Assembly (NCBI GenBank): GCA_002897115.2
Contig: BCIH01000002.1
Span: 1,025,721 to 1,089,720, forward strand
Reading direction: 5' to 3'
From: Prototheca cutis
Lineage: Eukaryota; Chlorophyta; Trebouxiophyceae; Chlorellales; Chlorellaceae
Length of the DNA stretch: 64,000 nucleotides
Shown here in pieces: positions 1 to 9,995 of this stretch. The notes below the pieces were generated by a model. It ran no database searches and had not been told where the DNA came from. It worked only from the letters and a program-made list of their open reading frames with translations. The stretch's first letter is position 1, and each line of letters begins with the position of its first letter. A program made the position numbers and the translations under genes.

Positions 1-494
1 CGCCCGAGGTGGTGTGCCACGGGCTGCTGCGCTGCACCAACGAGGAGTGCCGCCCCCCGAAAGGCGAGCATCGTCTCTGGAACAGAGACTTGATGGCGTG
101 TCTGAACATGAGGCACATCGTGGAGCACCTGCGGAAGACCGGCAAGCGGCCGGAGCGCTTCCAGCGCCCAGCGCCGCAGTAAAATCCATCCTGGGAGGTT
201 ATAGCCTTCCAACGGGGGTGGGAACTCCNGGGGCTCCTTCCCTTCCCCGGCAAGGGAAAGCAGCCCCGGGGGTCGAAACCCTGGGGGTTCCCTTCCCGGG
301 GCAACGAGCTCTCGGCTCCTTGGCCCGGGAAGGGAACACAGTCCCGGAGGTGGTCCATCATGGGGATGGTCCACCTTCCTATTGCCATGCAAAGAGTGTG
401 GAAATTTTCGGGCCATCCGTGATGCCCAGCAACCCCCGGGGTGATGTGACGCTGTTGCTGGCTGAGCTGGTTGCATTATTTCTGCCCTGCATGG
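1..494 (+). mobile_element. Repeat element copy A (3' part), Fanzor-like C-terminus plus conserved 3' tail
   Basis: This is the 3' part of a repeat found four times in the window; it is cut by the window start. Bases 3-182 stay open to a TAA and encode about 59 residues with a Zn-ribbon half (RCTNEEC) followed by LWNRDLMACLNMRHIV. That resembles the C-terminal 'CxxxxC...NRDxNAAxNI' block of TnpB/Fanzor RNA-guided nucleases. The following ~310 bp are non-coding but conserved with copies B-D, and end at 480-494 with TTCTGCCCTGCATGG, which matches the terminal inverted repeat of the other copies. Copies B and C carry a 2-nt deletion just before the second Cys codon that this copy lacks, so this copy is closest to a coding element. 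Assignment to Fanzor rests on the motif alone. Confidence 0.6.
3..182 (+). pseudogene. TnpB/Fanzor-like protein, C-terminal fragment (5' part outside window)
   Basis: The open frame enters from the window edge and ends at TAA 180-182. It reads EVVCHGLLRCTNEEC, then GEHRLWNRDLMACLNMRHIV, then a basic tail. In TnpB/Fanzor proteins the last catalytic Asp lies in an 'RD' motif just after the second half of a Cys4 Zn ribbon, and this arrangement matches (family knowledge). The RuvC-I/II motifs and the first Cys pair would lie upstream and cannot be seen, so it may be the end of an intact gene rather than a pseudogene. Alternatives are another RuvC-like transposase or a decayed fragment. Confidence 0.45.
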
Positions 495-869
495 CATTAC
501 CTCCTACCTCACCCTAACCCGGGCGATGTCAACAGAGGCTGCTCACCTCGTTTCTGTCCCCCCTTTGACTGCCGTTGTGATTGTTTTGTAACACTGCATA
601 CATGAAGGGCACCCGCGCAAGGTTGAGTAGCATAAGCACCCAGGGCAGCGTGGCAGCCGGCACCAGAATTGAACGGCCCAGCGCCCACCCCACCGCGTTG
701 CGATGTGCCGGGACATCAAAGATGCTCCCGAGATCGATCGGTGATCTGGGGCCGGATGCACCAAGCCATTCGCAACCTGCTCGTTGGCCATGTCGTATTC
801 CGCATTGTTCATGACAATTGATGATGTGAGAGGGGAGCTGCTGGGATCGTATCGCTTGCCTCGTCGGCT
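495..869. other. Intergenic, no gene seen
   Basis: Lies between repeat copy A and the glycosyltransferase start and should hold that gene's promoter. Open frames here are shadows with no domain I recognise. Confidence 0.4.
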
Positions 870-3028
870 GTGTGCTTTGCCCCATTCCTGACGCGAGCAG
901 AGCTGGATACCCAGGCGCTGGGGGACAATGACAGCTGCCTGAATACCCAATCGCCCATGGCACGCGGTGCACGCCATTCTTTGGGCCATGGATCGTGGCC
1001 GGGAGGGCGGCTGCTCCCCGTGCTGACAGCCGTGTTCGTCACCCTCCTGGTGGACAACTGGCTGCGGGGGGCGCTGCACCTATGGCACTTCCAGGAGCAG
1101 GCGGGCATGCCCGGCGGGGTGGACCCCCGCGCCGAGCGCGTGCCGCTGCGGGGCTTGGAGGAAGACCCCTCCTCCTCCCCTGGCTGGGCGCTGCCTGACA
1201 AGTACAAGGCACAGGCAAGCATTTTTGAAGTTTTTTGGGGGGCCCTTTTGAGGACGCACCGTTGCACCACATGGTACCTCCACCACCAATTTCTCTCCGA
1301 CCCGCAGCAACATCATCATGACATGCTCATTGCATGCAGATCGTGGCGGCCATCCCGCTGGCCCAGGGCGGCCAGGCCTGGGTGCGGACGAGCCGGGTGT
1401 GGCGCCGTGGCATCCGTGCCGCATTTGTGACTGATTTTGTGGCCGATGTGGGGCTCCGACTGGAAGGCGGGGAGCACGGGGAGGAGTTTCCCTTGCTCAA
1501 CACCACGGACCTGCCGTTCCACTACTACGGCAAGGCGGCCATGGCGCCCTCGGTCGCGCACGCACACTTTGGNGAGTACAACTACAAGTGGATGCTGTAC
1601 GGTGATGACGACACCGTCTGGTTCATGGACACTGTCATCGGCATCATCGACGGGTATGTGTGTGCGCGTTGGCGGATGTGGGTCGTGGATGGCTTCTATG
1701 TTGAATGGACGGCGTTTAGCCTGTTCCTATGCCGGACCGCACTTGCGATCACCACGTGCACTCGTGATGGTGCGATGGGCCTCCCCGAGCTGGGTCTGCA
1801 TGGTTGGGCACAACTTTCCTAAGAGAAAACACCCCTGTCCGCTCATGAACCCTCGGACCAAAACCCACTTGCTCCCATCACCCCCTGGCCCCGGGGGAAC
1901 CCCCACGACTCCAAAAGGTTGGACCCTGACATGCCGCATCTGATCACCGATCACTTTTGGTTTTGGGGCGCGACGGAAGGCAGCCCAAAGCACCCGGTGC
2001 ACCCTGCCTGGGACGCGCCGCGGTGCGTGCCCTGTGGCTTTAATATGAGTCGGCTGGCGGGGAAGAAACTGCCGTTCCAGCCGCCAGAGGCGTGCCCCTA
2101 TTGCACATGGCAAAAGCTCTGCCAGGCTGACTCTGCCCGGCGGGAACTCTACACCGAAGACTGCTCCTTCAAGCCCCGCTACCCACCGGTGGGTGTGTCT
2201 GTGTGTGTGTGTGTGGAAGGGGGGTGTGAGGGGGCATTTGGGGTTTACATGATGGGTGTGATGTCCCACCCACCCACCTACATGCACACATACATGCACA
2301 CACCAATCACCCAGTATTAAAATCAAAAGACCCACACACAAATTCCCTTTGGCCCTGAAACAGGAATCAGAGTTGCTGGCCCACGGCGGCGGCGGCATTA
2401 TCCTGTCAGTCGGCCTCATGCGCCTGATGTCGCCGGATTACATGCGCGAGTGCATCGGAACAAAGTTCAAACCGGACCAGGTGTTTGGCGGGGACACCAT
2501 GTTTAGTCACTGCGCCTTTTTCCAGGGCGTTGCGCCCACCGACCCGGGGCACTTTTTCCTAGACCCCGAGTACAATGCGTTTGACCAGGGCGGTCAACTG
2601 GTACGCTTGGATGTATTCTTTTGAAGGGGGTTTTCTGTTTGGGGCTTTTTGTTGATGGCTTTTGGAGGTGCATCTCTTTTTGAAAAGTGTGAACGTGAGG
2701 CAACCAACCCAGCTCCTGACCGTTTCGCCCATCCCACGGTGCCCAACCCTTCGAAATGCAGATCCAGAACAACATGAATCTGTTGTATGCGTACCTCAAG
2801 CGCGGGTGCTGCGACGCGCGGTGTGCAGCGCGACTGGACGCGGCAGCCAGCATGCACATGCGCGCGGCGCACTTTAAGGAGCCCGCGGCGGCCATGGACA
2901 CAGCGAGGCTGTTGCTGCGCCTGCGTGAAGTCTATCTGGCCGTACGGAAGCGCGCGGCCGAGCCGGGTGTGNCAGAGGCCCATGCACAACTCACGCCCTC
3001 GTGGGACAACCACAAGGTCTGCTACTGA
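870..3028 (+). CDS. Fringe-related glycosyltransferase (GT31/DUF604-like), type II membrane protein
   Basis: Five exons: 870-1214, 1340-1653, 1918-2188, 2364-2600, 2762-3028 (477 aa). A start at 957 would give 448 aa and place the hydrophobic signal anchor (LLPVLTAVFVTLLVDNWL) about 18 residues in, as expected for a Golgi type II enzyme. The catalytic domain carries the DxD-type block WMLYGDDDTVWFMD and the second conserved block LLAHGGGGIILSVGLM, followed by a Gly-Gly-Asp (FGGDTMFSHC) segment. This is the order seen in plant DUF604/GT31 proteins. The likely role is transfer of a sugar to secreted glycoproteins in the Golgi; donor and acceptor are unknown. Intron 1 (1215-1339) begins GCAAGC, so it is a GC-AG intron. 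A few N bases occur in the exons. Confidence 0.75.
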
Positions 3029-3199
3029 GTCTGATTGGGTTGCAAGCCTGGCTGGTAGAAAGGAGGAGTGGTGGTATTGAGGACTGTCTTGAATGCATAC
3101 CCAAAACTGCTGTCAACGACACTCCAAATCACATGCCCATGCCTGCTTGTTTGCCTGTGCATGCACACAGGCCACACTTCCTCCCTGCCCCACCTGTGT

Positions 3200-3238
<39 letters not shown>

Positions 3239-3577
3239 CGTGCGCGCACGCGCACGCGTGCGTGCGTGCATACTCTATCCCTGTGTCAATCAGAAATCTT
3301 GCATAAAGCAATGAAAGTTCTGCACTTGAATCACCAGGGAACACACACAAGTCAAGGGAGGCAGGTACATGCGCCAACACGCCTTTTCCAAGGGGCCACG
3401 AATCACGTTGACACAGGACCCAGCCAGCAAATCACTGCTGCAGCGGGACAAAATGTGGTCAAGTCTCAAGGGAAAAACAGCATGAAATTCGAGGTTTGCG
3501 CAGGTATACAGCACGCCTGCGGGTGAGGCTGTTGACCAGGGCCCTAGGTGCTCGTCAGCACGGACGGATCCCACAGT
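3029..3577. other. Intergenic with long alternating GT/GC tract
   Basis: 3' region between two convergent genes. It contains the GT/GC tract annotated separately and otherwise nothing I can identify. Confidence 0.5.
3194..3270. repeat. (GT)n-(GC)n-(GCGT)n dinucleotide tract
   Basis: About 75 bp of nearly uninterrupted alternating purine-pyrimidine: TG repeats passing into CG and CGTG repeats. It sits about 170 bp after the glycosyltransferase stop codon. Such tracts can form Z-DNA; that is general knowledge, not shown here. Confidence 0.85.
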
Positions 3578-4479
3578 TCATCGAGCCCCCCGGCTCGTCC
3601 ACGATGGCTTTTGCTTTGGCGGTGGGGCGTATGCCCCTGCATCACTGCGTTCAGCGGTGTAGAGCCGGTACTGTGCCAGCTCCTCTTCGTCGTGGTCGTC
3701 CTCGGCGGCCGCCGGCGGCCCAACGTCCAACCCTGGCACGACCATCGACCTTGAGCTCCACGATGCCTGGGGCCCAGCGACTGGCGTGGCGGCAACTTCT
3801 GGTGCTGTTTTAGCTGCCGGTGCTGATTCGTTTGCCGGTGGCGGGCTGGAAGAGCTGCCGCCGCCGTTGACCTGCGAGCCCCGGCGCAGCGCGGCACTGA
3901 CGCTACGGGAGATGCGAGCGATGCCTCGGCCACGACGGCTTTCTGCGTCAATTCCCGCCAACGTGGCATCCGCCTGCAGGGCCGCCATGCGGTCTGCTTC
4001 GAGTTCTTGCCAGGATTTGACCCCGGGCTTGCTGATGGGGTGAGGCACCACCGTGGTGCGGGGCAGGGAGTGCCGGTGTGTCGACATGCTCCCTGGTTGG
4101 CATGGATATGAGGAAAGGAGTGTGTTGGGTAGGCGAGATTTGGGTGGGGAGGGAGATTGTTTGGTGAGGACTGGATGTGCCCTGTATAGCCGATCGATTT
4201 GTCCTACCAGTAGTCCCATCCCAACTCCTTTCTGGTCAAATCAGCCAGCTAAGCAGGCAAACAACCAGTCCTCGCCTGACCTTTGAGGAATCCGCTGCCA
4301 CCGCCACTATTGCCACTTTGCAGTTTGTGCTGCTGCGCTTGGGCCTTGCGACGGCGGGGATTCCACCACCCCACCACGATGATTATGATAACAATAACAG
4401 CCCCTGCGATGGCGGCGATGATGATGACGATGATAGAGGCAGTGGACAGCCCAGAGCCGCCGTCATCGTCGTTGTCACT

Positions 4480-4510
<31 letters not shown>

Positions 4511-6021
4511 GGCGGGCTGTCCTCGACGGGAGGTGGGGGCGGCGTACCGATCACGTAGGGTTCAGCCATGTCCTGCATGTCCCCTGTCCCGGAGAACATG
4601 AGATACAGCTGTGACACACTCATGCCTGCAATTGGTGACGTGTGCGTGTGTGGTTGTTGGAGGTGGTGGGCAGGCTGTTGGGTTTTATGGAAAGGTAGCC
4701 CAGGTGTGATCGAGCAATCCATCTTCAGAAGAAGAATCGGTTTTGGATCTTTTGTTGCCAGGCCGCGCGGCATGCAGGAAATCATCCCCTCCTCAGAACA
4801 AGAAAAGAAAAAACCCTCTGCGCACTTTGGGACAGGGCGGCCAAGAGGGTTCCGTTACTGAGGATGCTGTTGAGTGTGGCATTCAGCATCTTGGCACGGG
4901 CATTGGTGTAAGTCGTTGCTGCCAAGAAGACATAGGCCCCATCAGCTCCCGAGGATGTCCGGTTGGACGGCGAAGGCGGCGGTGGCGGGGAGGCAGGTTT
5001 GACCATGCGGCAGTTGCAGCAGACGCCGTCGACACCAGACTTGGTATAGGTCACAGGGTCGATGGTTGACCCCGGTGCATTTGCTTGCTTGACCTCACAC
5101 ACCTCGATGCATTCCGTCATGTTTTGCTCGATCGTGTGGTAGACGCTGTTGCAGTGGCCTGAGGCCAACAGCCGGCGGCCCGCTGAAGGTGGTGGGGGGT
5201 TCGACGCAGAAGGCGACGGTGATGCCGCGGCAGGGGACCCACCCTCTAGATTGCACGCACAGCATGTCACACCTGCAATGTGTGTGAATGTTTATGAACC
5301 ACCTGGGTGTCTGGGTGGTGCTGTCTGACTGCCAGGATTGCCACAGATGGTTGGGAGCGCTTACAGCGTTGGCCCCTGCCACGCCCTTGGACCGTAAGAC
5401 AGAAGCGGGCCCAACACCCTCAAAACACCCGGACCCCCAACAACGGCCATAGTGCTGCAGCCGATTTCAAACCTGAATAGGTGTAGACTTGAGGGTCGAC
5501 ACTTGATCCCGCGCCAGCCTCGACCCAGGACTGGCAGTTTGTCTCACAGTAGTCACTGTCGGTCAGGCTAAAGTCCGCCGAGCTGAGGCAGGCCGAGGTG
5601 GGATGGGAAGTGGACACAGTGGGTGCCACACCAGAGGAAAAGCCCTGCTGGCTCTGGAACGTAAAGTTGTAGCCCGTCTGCGTCGTCATGATGCTGGCCA
5701 CCGACACAGTCTCCAAGGGCAGAAGTGCATAGGGCGACCCAATCAGCGTGAGAATCACATGGTAGTTGTTGAGAGTCTCATCGGCCGCTGCAGAATATGG
5801 AGATGGAAAGAATGGGAAGCTATGTTTTTGCAGGCCGTCCTGTCCACCGCCGCTGCAATGCCTCAAGCGCGGGGCAGCGCCGCAGGCTTGTCTATGGAGG
5901 ATCTGCTGGCCAAGAGTGATCTGAGCAGATCAGGGTTCATGCCGCCCCACAGCCTCTTACCGATGCTCATAAAGAGTACAAACAAGCACGCAAAGGTGCA
6001 GAGGCGAGATGAACGCGGCAT
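3578..6021 (-). CDS. Secreted-ectodomain single-pass membrane protein with two Cys-rich modules
   Basis: Five exons: 5961-6021, 5473-5787, 4826-5272, 4281-4625, 3578-4092 (560 aa). The start gives a clear signal peptide (MPRSSRLCTFACLFVLFMSI, cut near IA-ADET) interrupted by intron 1. The ectodomain has two related Cys modules with the shared core C-x3-C...VDPxxYTxSG...CCxC: residues around CETNCQSW...VDPQVYTYSGVTCCAC and CIEVCEVK...IDPVTYTKSGVDGVCCNC. Then come a Pro-run, Asp-rich spacer, one membrane helix (IIVIIIAAIAGAVIVIIIIV) with a basic WWNPRRRK stop-transfer, and a ~200-residue cytoplasmic tail. I recognise no named family. The layout suggests a cell-surface receptor or adhesion protein; no kinase or other enzyme domain is present. 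Confidence 0.72.
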
Positions 6022-6485
6022 GGTGAGGCGACTCAGGGCCTTTCTGCCGCGCCTCTGCCCCGCCGGCGTGTTGAGGTGCAGGGGTCCGGATTCTGTCGGT
6101 GCTGTTACCGAAGCTGAGCTTCTCCAACGCTTTGTCGCGACAATCAGATAGACATTCTGTCGCCTTGTAGCGCCAATGGAGGGATGCAGGGGGCGTGGCA
6201 GCGCAGTCGGGGTTGTCGACCGGGAGCAGGAATCTCTGGATCTGTAGGATATCGATCCCAGTGCAACCCACGCCCAGGCGTACTTGCGCGAGAATTGTAT
6301 GTAAAAATTGAAAATATAGGAATGTGGGACTGTTGCGGTCACTGCACAGTATTCTACGTGTATGCCTCTGCCATGTGCCGGGACCCTGCGGCTCTCATCA
6401 TATTTGTCCTGCTGGGCCCAATGAGCCTGCAGGCTGCACAACCTGGCCAGCTGGAAGCAGACGTATTTGAAATGTCTTACACCAC
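6022..6485. other. Intergenic, likely promoter of the Cys-rich membrane protein
   Basis: Separates two minus-strand genes. An AT-rich patch near 6298-6322 (TATATTTT on the minus strand) stands out from the GC-rich surroundings. No gene seen. Confidence 0.35.
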
Positions 6486-7302
6486 TCAAATTTGGCCTCT
6501 CTGTGCTCTTGCAAGCTTGAAACGGGATACCCTCGGCGGTGCTGGCAGCTCCTCTTCGTCTGGGGTGGGCGAGTCCACCAGGGGATGGCTGTCTGTCACA
6601 GCAGCACTGCCACTCCCTGAGTCAGCAGTCTGTTCTCGTCGTTCAAGTGCCGCCTCACTGCTCCTCTCTATAACCCTACCGGAAAAGGCTGTGTCTGTTC
6701 GTGGACGAGGACGTGGGCTTTCGCGTTCGTCCCTCCCGGAGCCAGCCCCCTCCGGCGGCTGTGGGGCCTCGGTCTTCTTGAGTATGCCCTTGAGGGCCCT
6801 GTCGTTTGGCGCATCCTGGGACTTGCTTGGCTTTGCGAGAAGGAAACCCTTCTTTAGCCCGGCCGGACGGCCGCTCTTGGCACTGACAGGAGCACTGGTG
6901 ACTCGGACAGAGGGCTCTGCTGGTTTCTGGCATGCGGGCACCATGTCCGCACAGTCCAGCCGCTCCATCTCGTCCAACAGGCTCTCCAAATCCTCCAAGT
7001 CGTCATCTCCTATGCCAGATGCCTCTGTCGGTGCGTCTCGCACTCCCTCATCGCTGCTGGGCTCGCCAGGAGTCGGGGGCAGAGGATACCTGGTGACGGT
7101 GCCCTTCCCATGCATCATGTCCTCGTCCCATGTCTCGTGAATGTCCACAATCTGCACCCATGCGATTGTTGAATATATGAATATTACACATGTCGATACC
7201 ATGAACGCATTTTAACCATCTCTAGCGGTGTCTGGCCCACTTGCGGCAGGTACATACCGTCTCCTCAGGGCTGGCGTCCGTCTCCTTGCCCGAGCCGGCC
7301 AT
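6486..7302 (-). CDS. Acidic, probably disordered protein with C-terminal RVSRFK motif
   Basis: Two exons: 7258-7302 and 6486-7151 (236 aa). The start ATG (7302) is preceded by GAGGCG, and a GTATGT donor follows after 15 codons. The protein opens with ETIVDIHETWDEDMM, has an acidic patch (DDDLEDLESLLDEMERLD, residues ~60-80), a low-complexity Pro/Arg/Ser middle and ends PPRVSRFKLARAQRGQI. A short VSRFK-type tail and Asp-Asp-Leu patches also occur in URI/RPB5-interacting prefoldin proteins, but no prefoldin coiled coil is present and I cannot claim homology. Function unknown. Repeat copy B lies just upstream. Confidence 0.55.
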
Positions 7303-7473
7303 CGCCTCGGCCTCCCTTGCGCTCCCAGCGATCTGGCAACGACCTCACAACTTCATGACATTTAATCAAGACAAGTTTTGTTTGAGTGCTGGAAATGCGG
7401 GGCCTGCTCTTGTCACATCGAGCAGTGGCGGAGGGTGTTTGATCAAGCACCACAAATCGTCGTCGTGAAGTTA

Positions 7474-8065
7474 CCATGCAGGGCAAAAATAATGCGACCA
7501 GCTCAGCCAGCAACAGCGTCACATCACCCCGGGGGTTGCTGGGCATCACTGATGGCTGTGAATTGTCACCCCCCACAGGGCAATAGGAAGGTGGACCACC
7601 TCAATGATGGACCACCTCCGGGACTGTTTTCCCTTGCCGGGAGAGGGAAGGAGTTCCAGGGGTTCCCACCCCCAGTTGGGAAGGCTATAACCCCCCAGGA
7701 TGGATGGATGGATGTTCATCAGCACTGCGGCGCTGGAAGCGCAGAGGCCGCTTGCCGGTCTTCCGCAGTCTCTGCACGATGTGCCTCATGTTCAGACACG
7801 CCATCAAGTCTCGGTTCCAGAGACGATGCTCGCCTTTCGGGGGTTGGCACTCCTCGTTGGTGCAGCACCAGCTGATGGCACACCACCTCGGGTGTCTGCT
7901 CCCTGCACGACCTGCCCTGCCTTTCAAAAAGGAACCCAGCCCATCCTCTGAGTGACGCGGCAAGGGAATGCGGCCCAACAGGCATTTTGTTTGGGAGACA
8001 TGCCCTTGCTGTGCAGGTGGGAGTCGGCGAATCTCGACAAGGTTTCATCATTTTGCCCTGCCCAG
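7474..8065 (-). mobile_element. Repeat element copy B, TIR-bounded non-autonomous element
   Basis: 592 bp between TA dinucleotides. The plus-strand left end is CCATGCAGGGCAA and the right end TTGCCCTGCCCAG, an imperfect inverted repeat. Read on the minus strand it encodes the same degraded Fanzor-like C-terminus as copy A (CCTNEECQPPKGEHRLWNRD), but a 2-nt deletion before the Zn-ribbon Cys breaks the upstream frame (segment HLHSKGMSPKQNACW). The conserved non-coding tail occupies about 7474-7735. It lies between two minus-strand genes. Confidence 0.75.
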
Positions 8066-8125
8066 TACAGCTCAGAGGTGGGAAAGTCACAGGGGGGGAT
8101 GGGAGGGTCAATGTCACAGCTCATC

Positions 8126-9585
8126 TCAGCTCCAGGTTCCAGATGTGTGGATTCTCGTTCGCAGCACATGAACACAGGTGGGGCGGGAGCTCGGAGGCCT
8201 GGGTGGCGGCCGGTTCCGCAGGAAGGGAGCCCACCGGCGAGGCATGCCAAAGCTCACGTTCGGGAGACAGTTCTTTCTATCAAAATCCCCTTTCGGCACG
8301 CATGGGAAATGGGCTTTCTTGTTTTTCGCGCCAGGGAACTCACCACCGCGCGCTTTCTCGCCGGAGCCGGGACTGTGCGCCACTGAGCCCCGCCATCGCC
8401 GGAGGGCTTCCGGCGTGCTGCATGGGGGTCGAGGGCCCCCGGGGACTGGCTTCGTCTTCTGTTCGTTGCCTCGGCCCGACAGACACGCGGTGGAGCCGCC
8501 CAGCGGACTTGCGCTCGGGCTTGACCGGGGTCGCTGTCTCAGGGTCCTGGCTGCCACTGGTTAATTTTGCAATCATACTAATCACCTGCGGCAACAGGAG
8601 TCGTTTGGACATTGATTCTTGGCTGGGAATCCAGCAGCAGCGTCATGAGGGTCATGACAGTGTAGGCCCTGGGCAGCAGTAGCTGGGAAGCGGGGTGCCA
8701 TGACACCTGTCCACCGCTGCCGCAAGTCGATGACTGGGAGTGGGCCCATTCCTCGTTGCATGCCCACGCTCCCCACACCCACACCCGCACCCACACATAC
8801 CAGGAAGGGAAAGATGATCTTGTACGTCGTCAAGAGCCAGTCCAGACTGGACTCGAGGTGGGGATGGGCCCTGCAACAGCACGAGGAAGGGTTCCGGATC
8901 TCAGACATCGAGGGTGGGTGGGTGCGGCGGGTTTTGGGNTCAGGGGGGAGAGAGCGCGGATGCAGCAGCAGCAGGAGCAGTGGCGGAGGTGCCCATGGAA
9001 AGACTGAGCAATCAGGTTGTCCCCAGCACTGTTGCTTCCATATGGGAATGCGATCCAGAATGCACACAGCAAAGCCTGAGGGTTAACGTTCAGTCTGCCA
9101 ACCGGATGGCAGGCCCCACCCCGCCCACACAAGCGCACATGGCGGCACGCTGTGACATGAACTCTTGGAATGCGCTGAGAATCTTGGGGTCATTGGATGG
9201 TGACTGAAGAAAGTCTGTGATCAGATTTGTGAGCTGCAGAAGTGGTGGGGCTTTGGGGCGATGAGTCGGAGGGAATGAACGCCCATTCGGGGAACTGCAA
9301 ACATCTCCGATGGAGCCGGTCAATGGGATGCTTCGGCAGCATGGACCTGCTTCTAATAATGATCGAGCGGCACACCTCGTCAAAGTCGGTTGTCACGTTG
9401 CGAATGGCGGCCTTGATGGGATGCAGGACGACCGCCTGTGGCCTCGCATGGGCCATAACAAATCGGCCAGCGGCGCTACCCAGGGAGGCCGTCAGGTTGT
9501 AGACCCACGTGGGACGCCACAGGACGCCCACAAGAACGGTGATGCATGTCGCCACGCCCTTGAAACTCCCCAAGCTCCACGCCAT
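8126..9585 (-). CDS. Hypothetical membrane protein, exon structure unresolved
   Basis: Two exons are well supported: 9376-9585 (start MAWSLGSFKG, one hydrophobic stretch VATCITVLVGVLW) joined in phase to an exon starting at 9233 (LTNLITDFLQSPSNDPKIL). Farther down, open segments with good splice borders include about 8797-8868 (SSLDWLLTTYKIIFPFL, ending at GTATGT) and 8340-8560 (KPERKSAGRLHRVSVGP, ending at GTGAGT), with a possible last exon ending 8126. I could not find one phase-consistent path through all of them. An in-frame upstream exon at 9700-9900 is possible. Family not recognised. Confidence 0.35.
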
Positions 9586-9995
9586 GGCCCTTGCCGGGGA
9601 GTCGCCCGCTTCCTGACCCTGCCGTGCGGTGCCAGCCCAGTTCAAAACTTCGAAACCAGGGAACAAGGCCGCGGGCTGCTTCCGATGCGTTCTTTTGGCA
9701 AATGATGACAAGAAAAAGAATTGTCATGTGGACTTGACCTCTGGAGGTACTTCCGGGACGAGAACGGGGCCTGCGAATGGAGCCGTCGTGCGTGGCGCCG
9801 GCCTTGGCAGACCAGGCCCCTGAGGAATTTGAAGGGTCAGGCAAGCCCACCAGCAACAGTCCAAATGCAGCACATGAACCGGGGGATATTAATTTTTCAT
9901 ACATGTGCACGATCTATTGATACATCCAGAGAGCGTTTTAAAGCGGGAGTAGGAGCGCCGCGCCTTCGAGCCCTGGCCGGAAGTCGGGGCGAAGT
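9586..9995. promoter_or_regulatory. Divergent intergenic interval
   Basis: Separates the minus-strand gene starting near 9585 from the plus-strand gene starting at 9996. Contains an AT-rich stretch at about 9885-9925. It may also hold a 5' exon of the minus-strand gene. Confidence 0.3.

Noticed and set aside
14..517. 167-codon open frame across repeat copy A
   Set aside because: It is shifted relative to the frame with the Zn-ribbon/NRD motif and runs through the non-coding tail.
6486..7302. URI prefoldin-like subunit
   Set aside because: Only the VSRFK tail and acidic patches agree; the prefoldin coiled coil is absent, so I left it unnamed.
7474..8065. LTR retrotransposon or LINE fragment
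   Set aside because: The ends are inverted, not direct, repeats; there is no reverse transcriptase motif and no poly-A tail.
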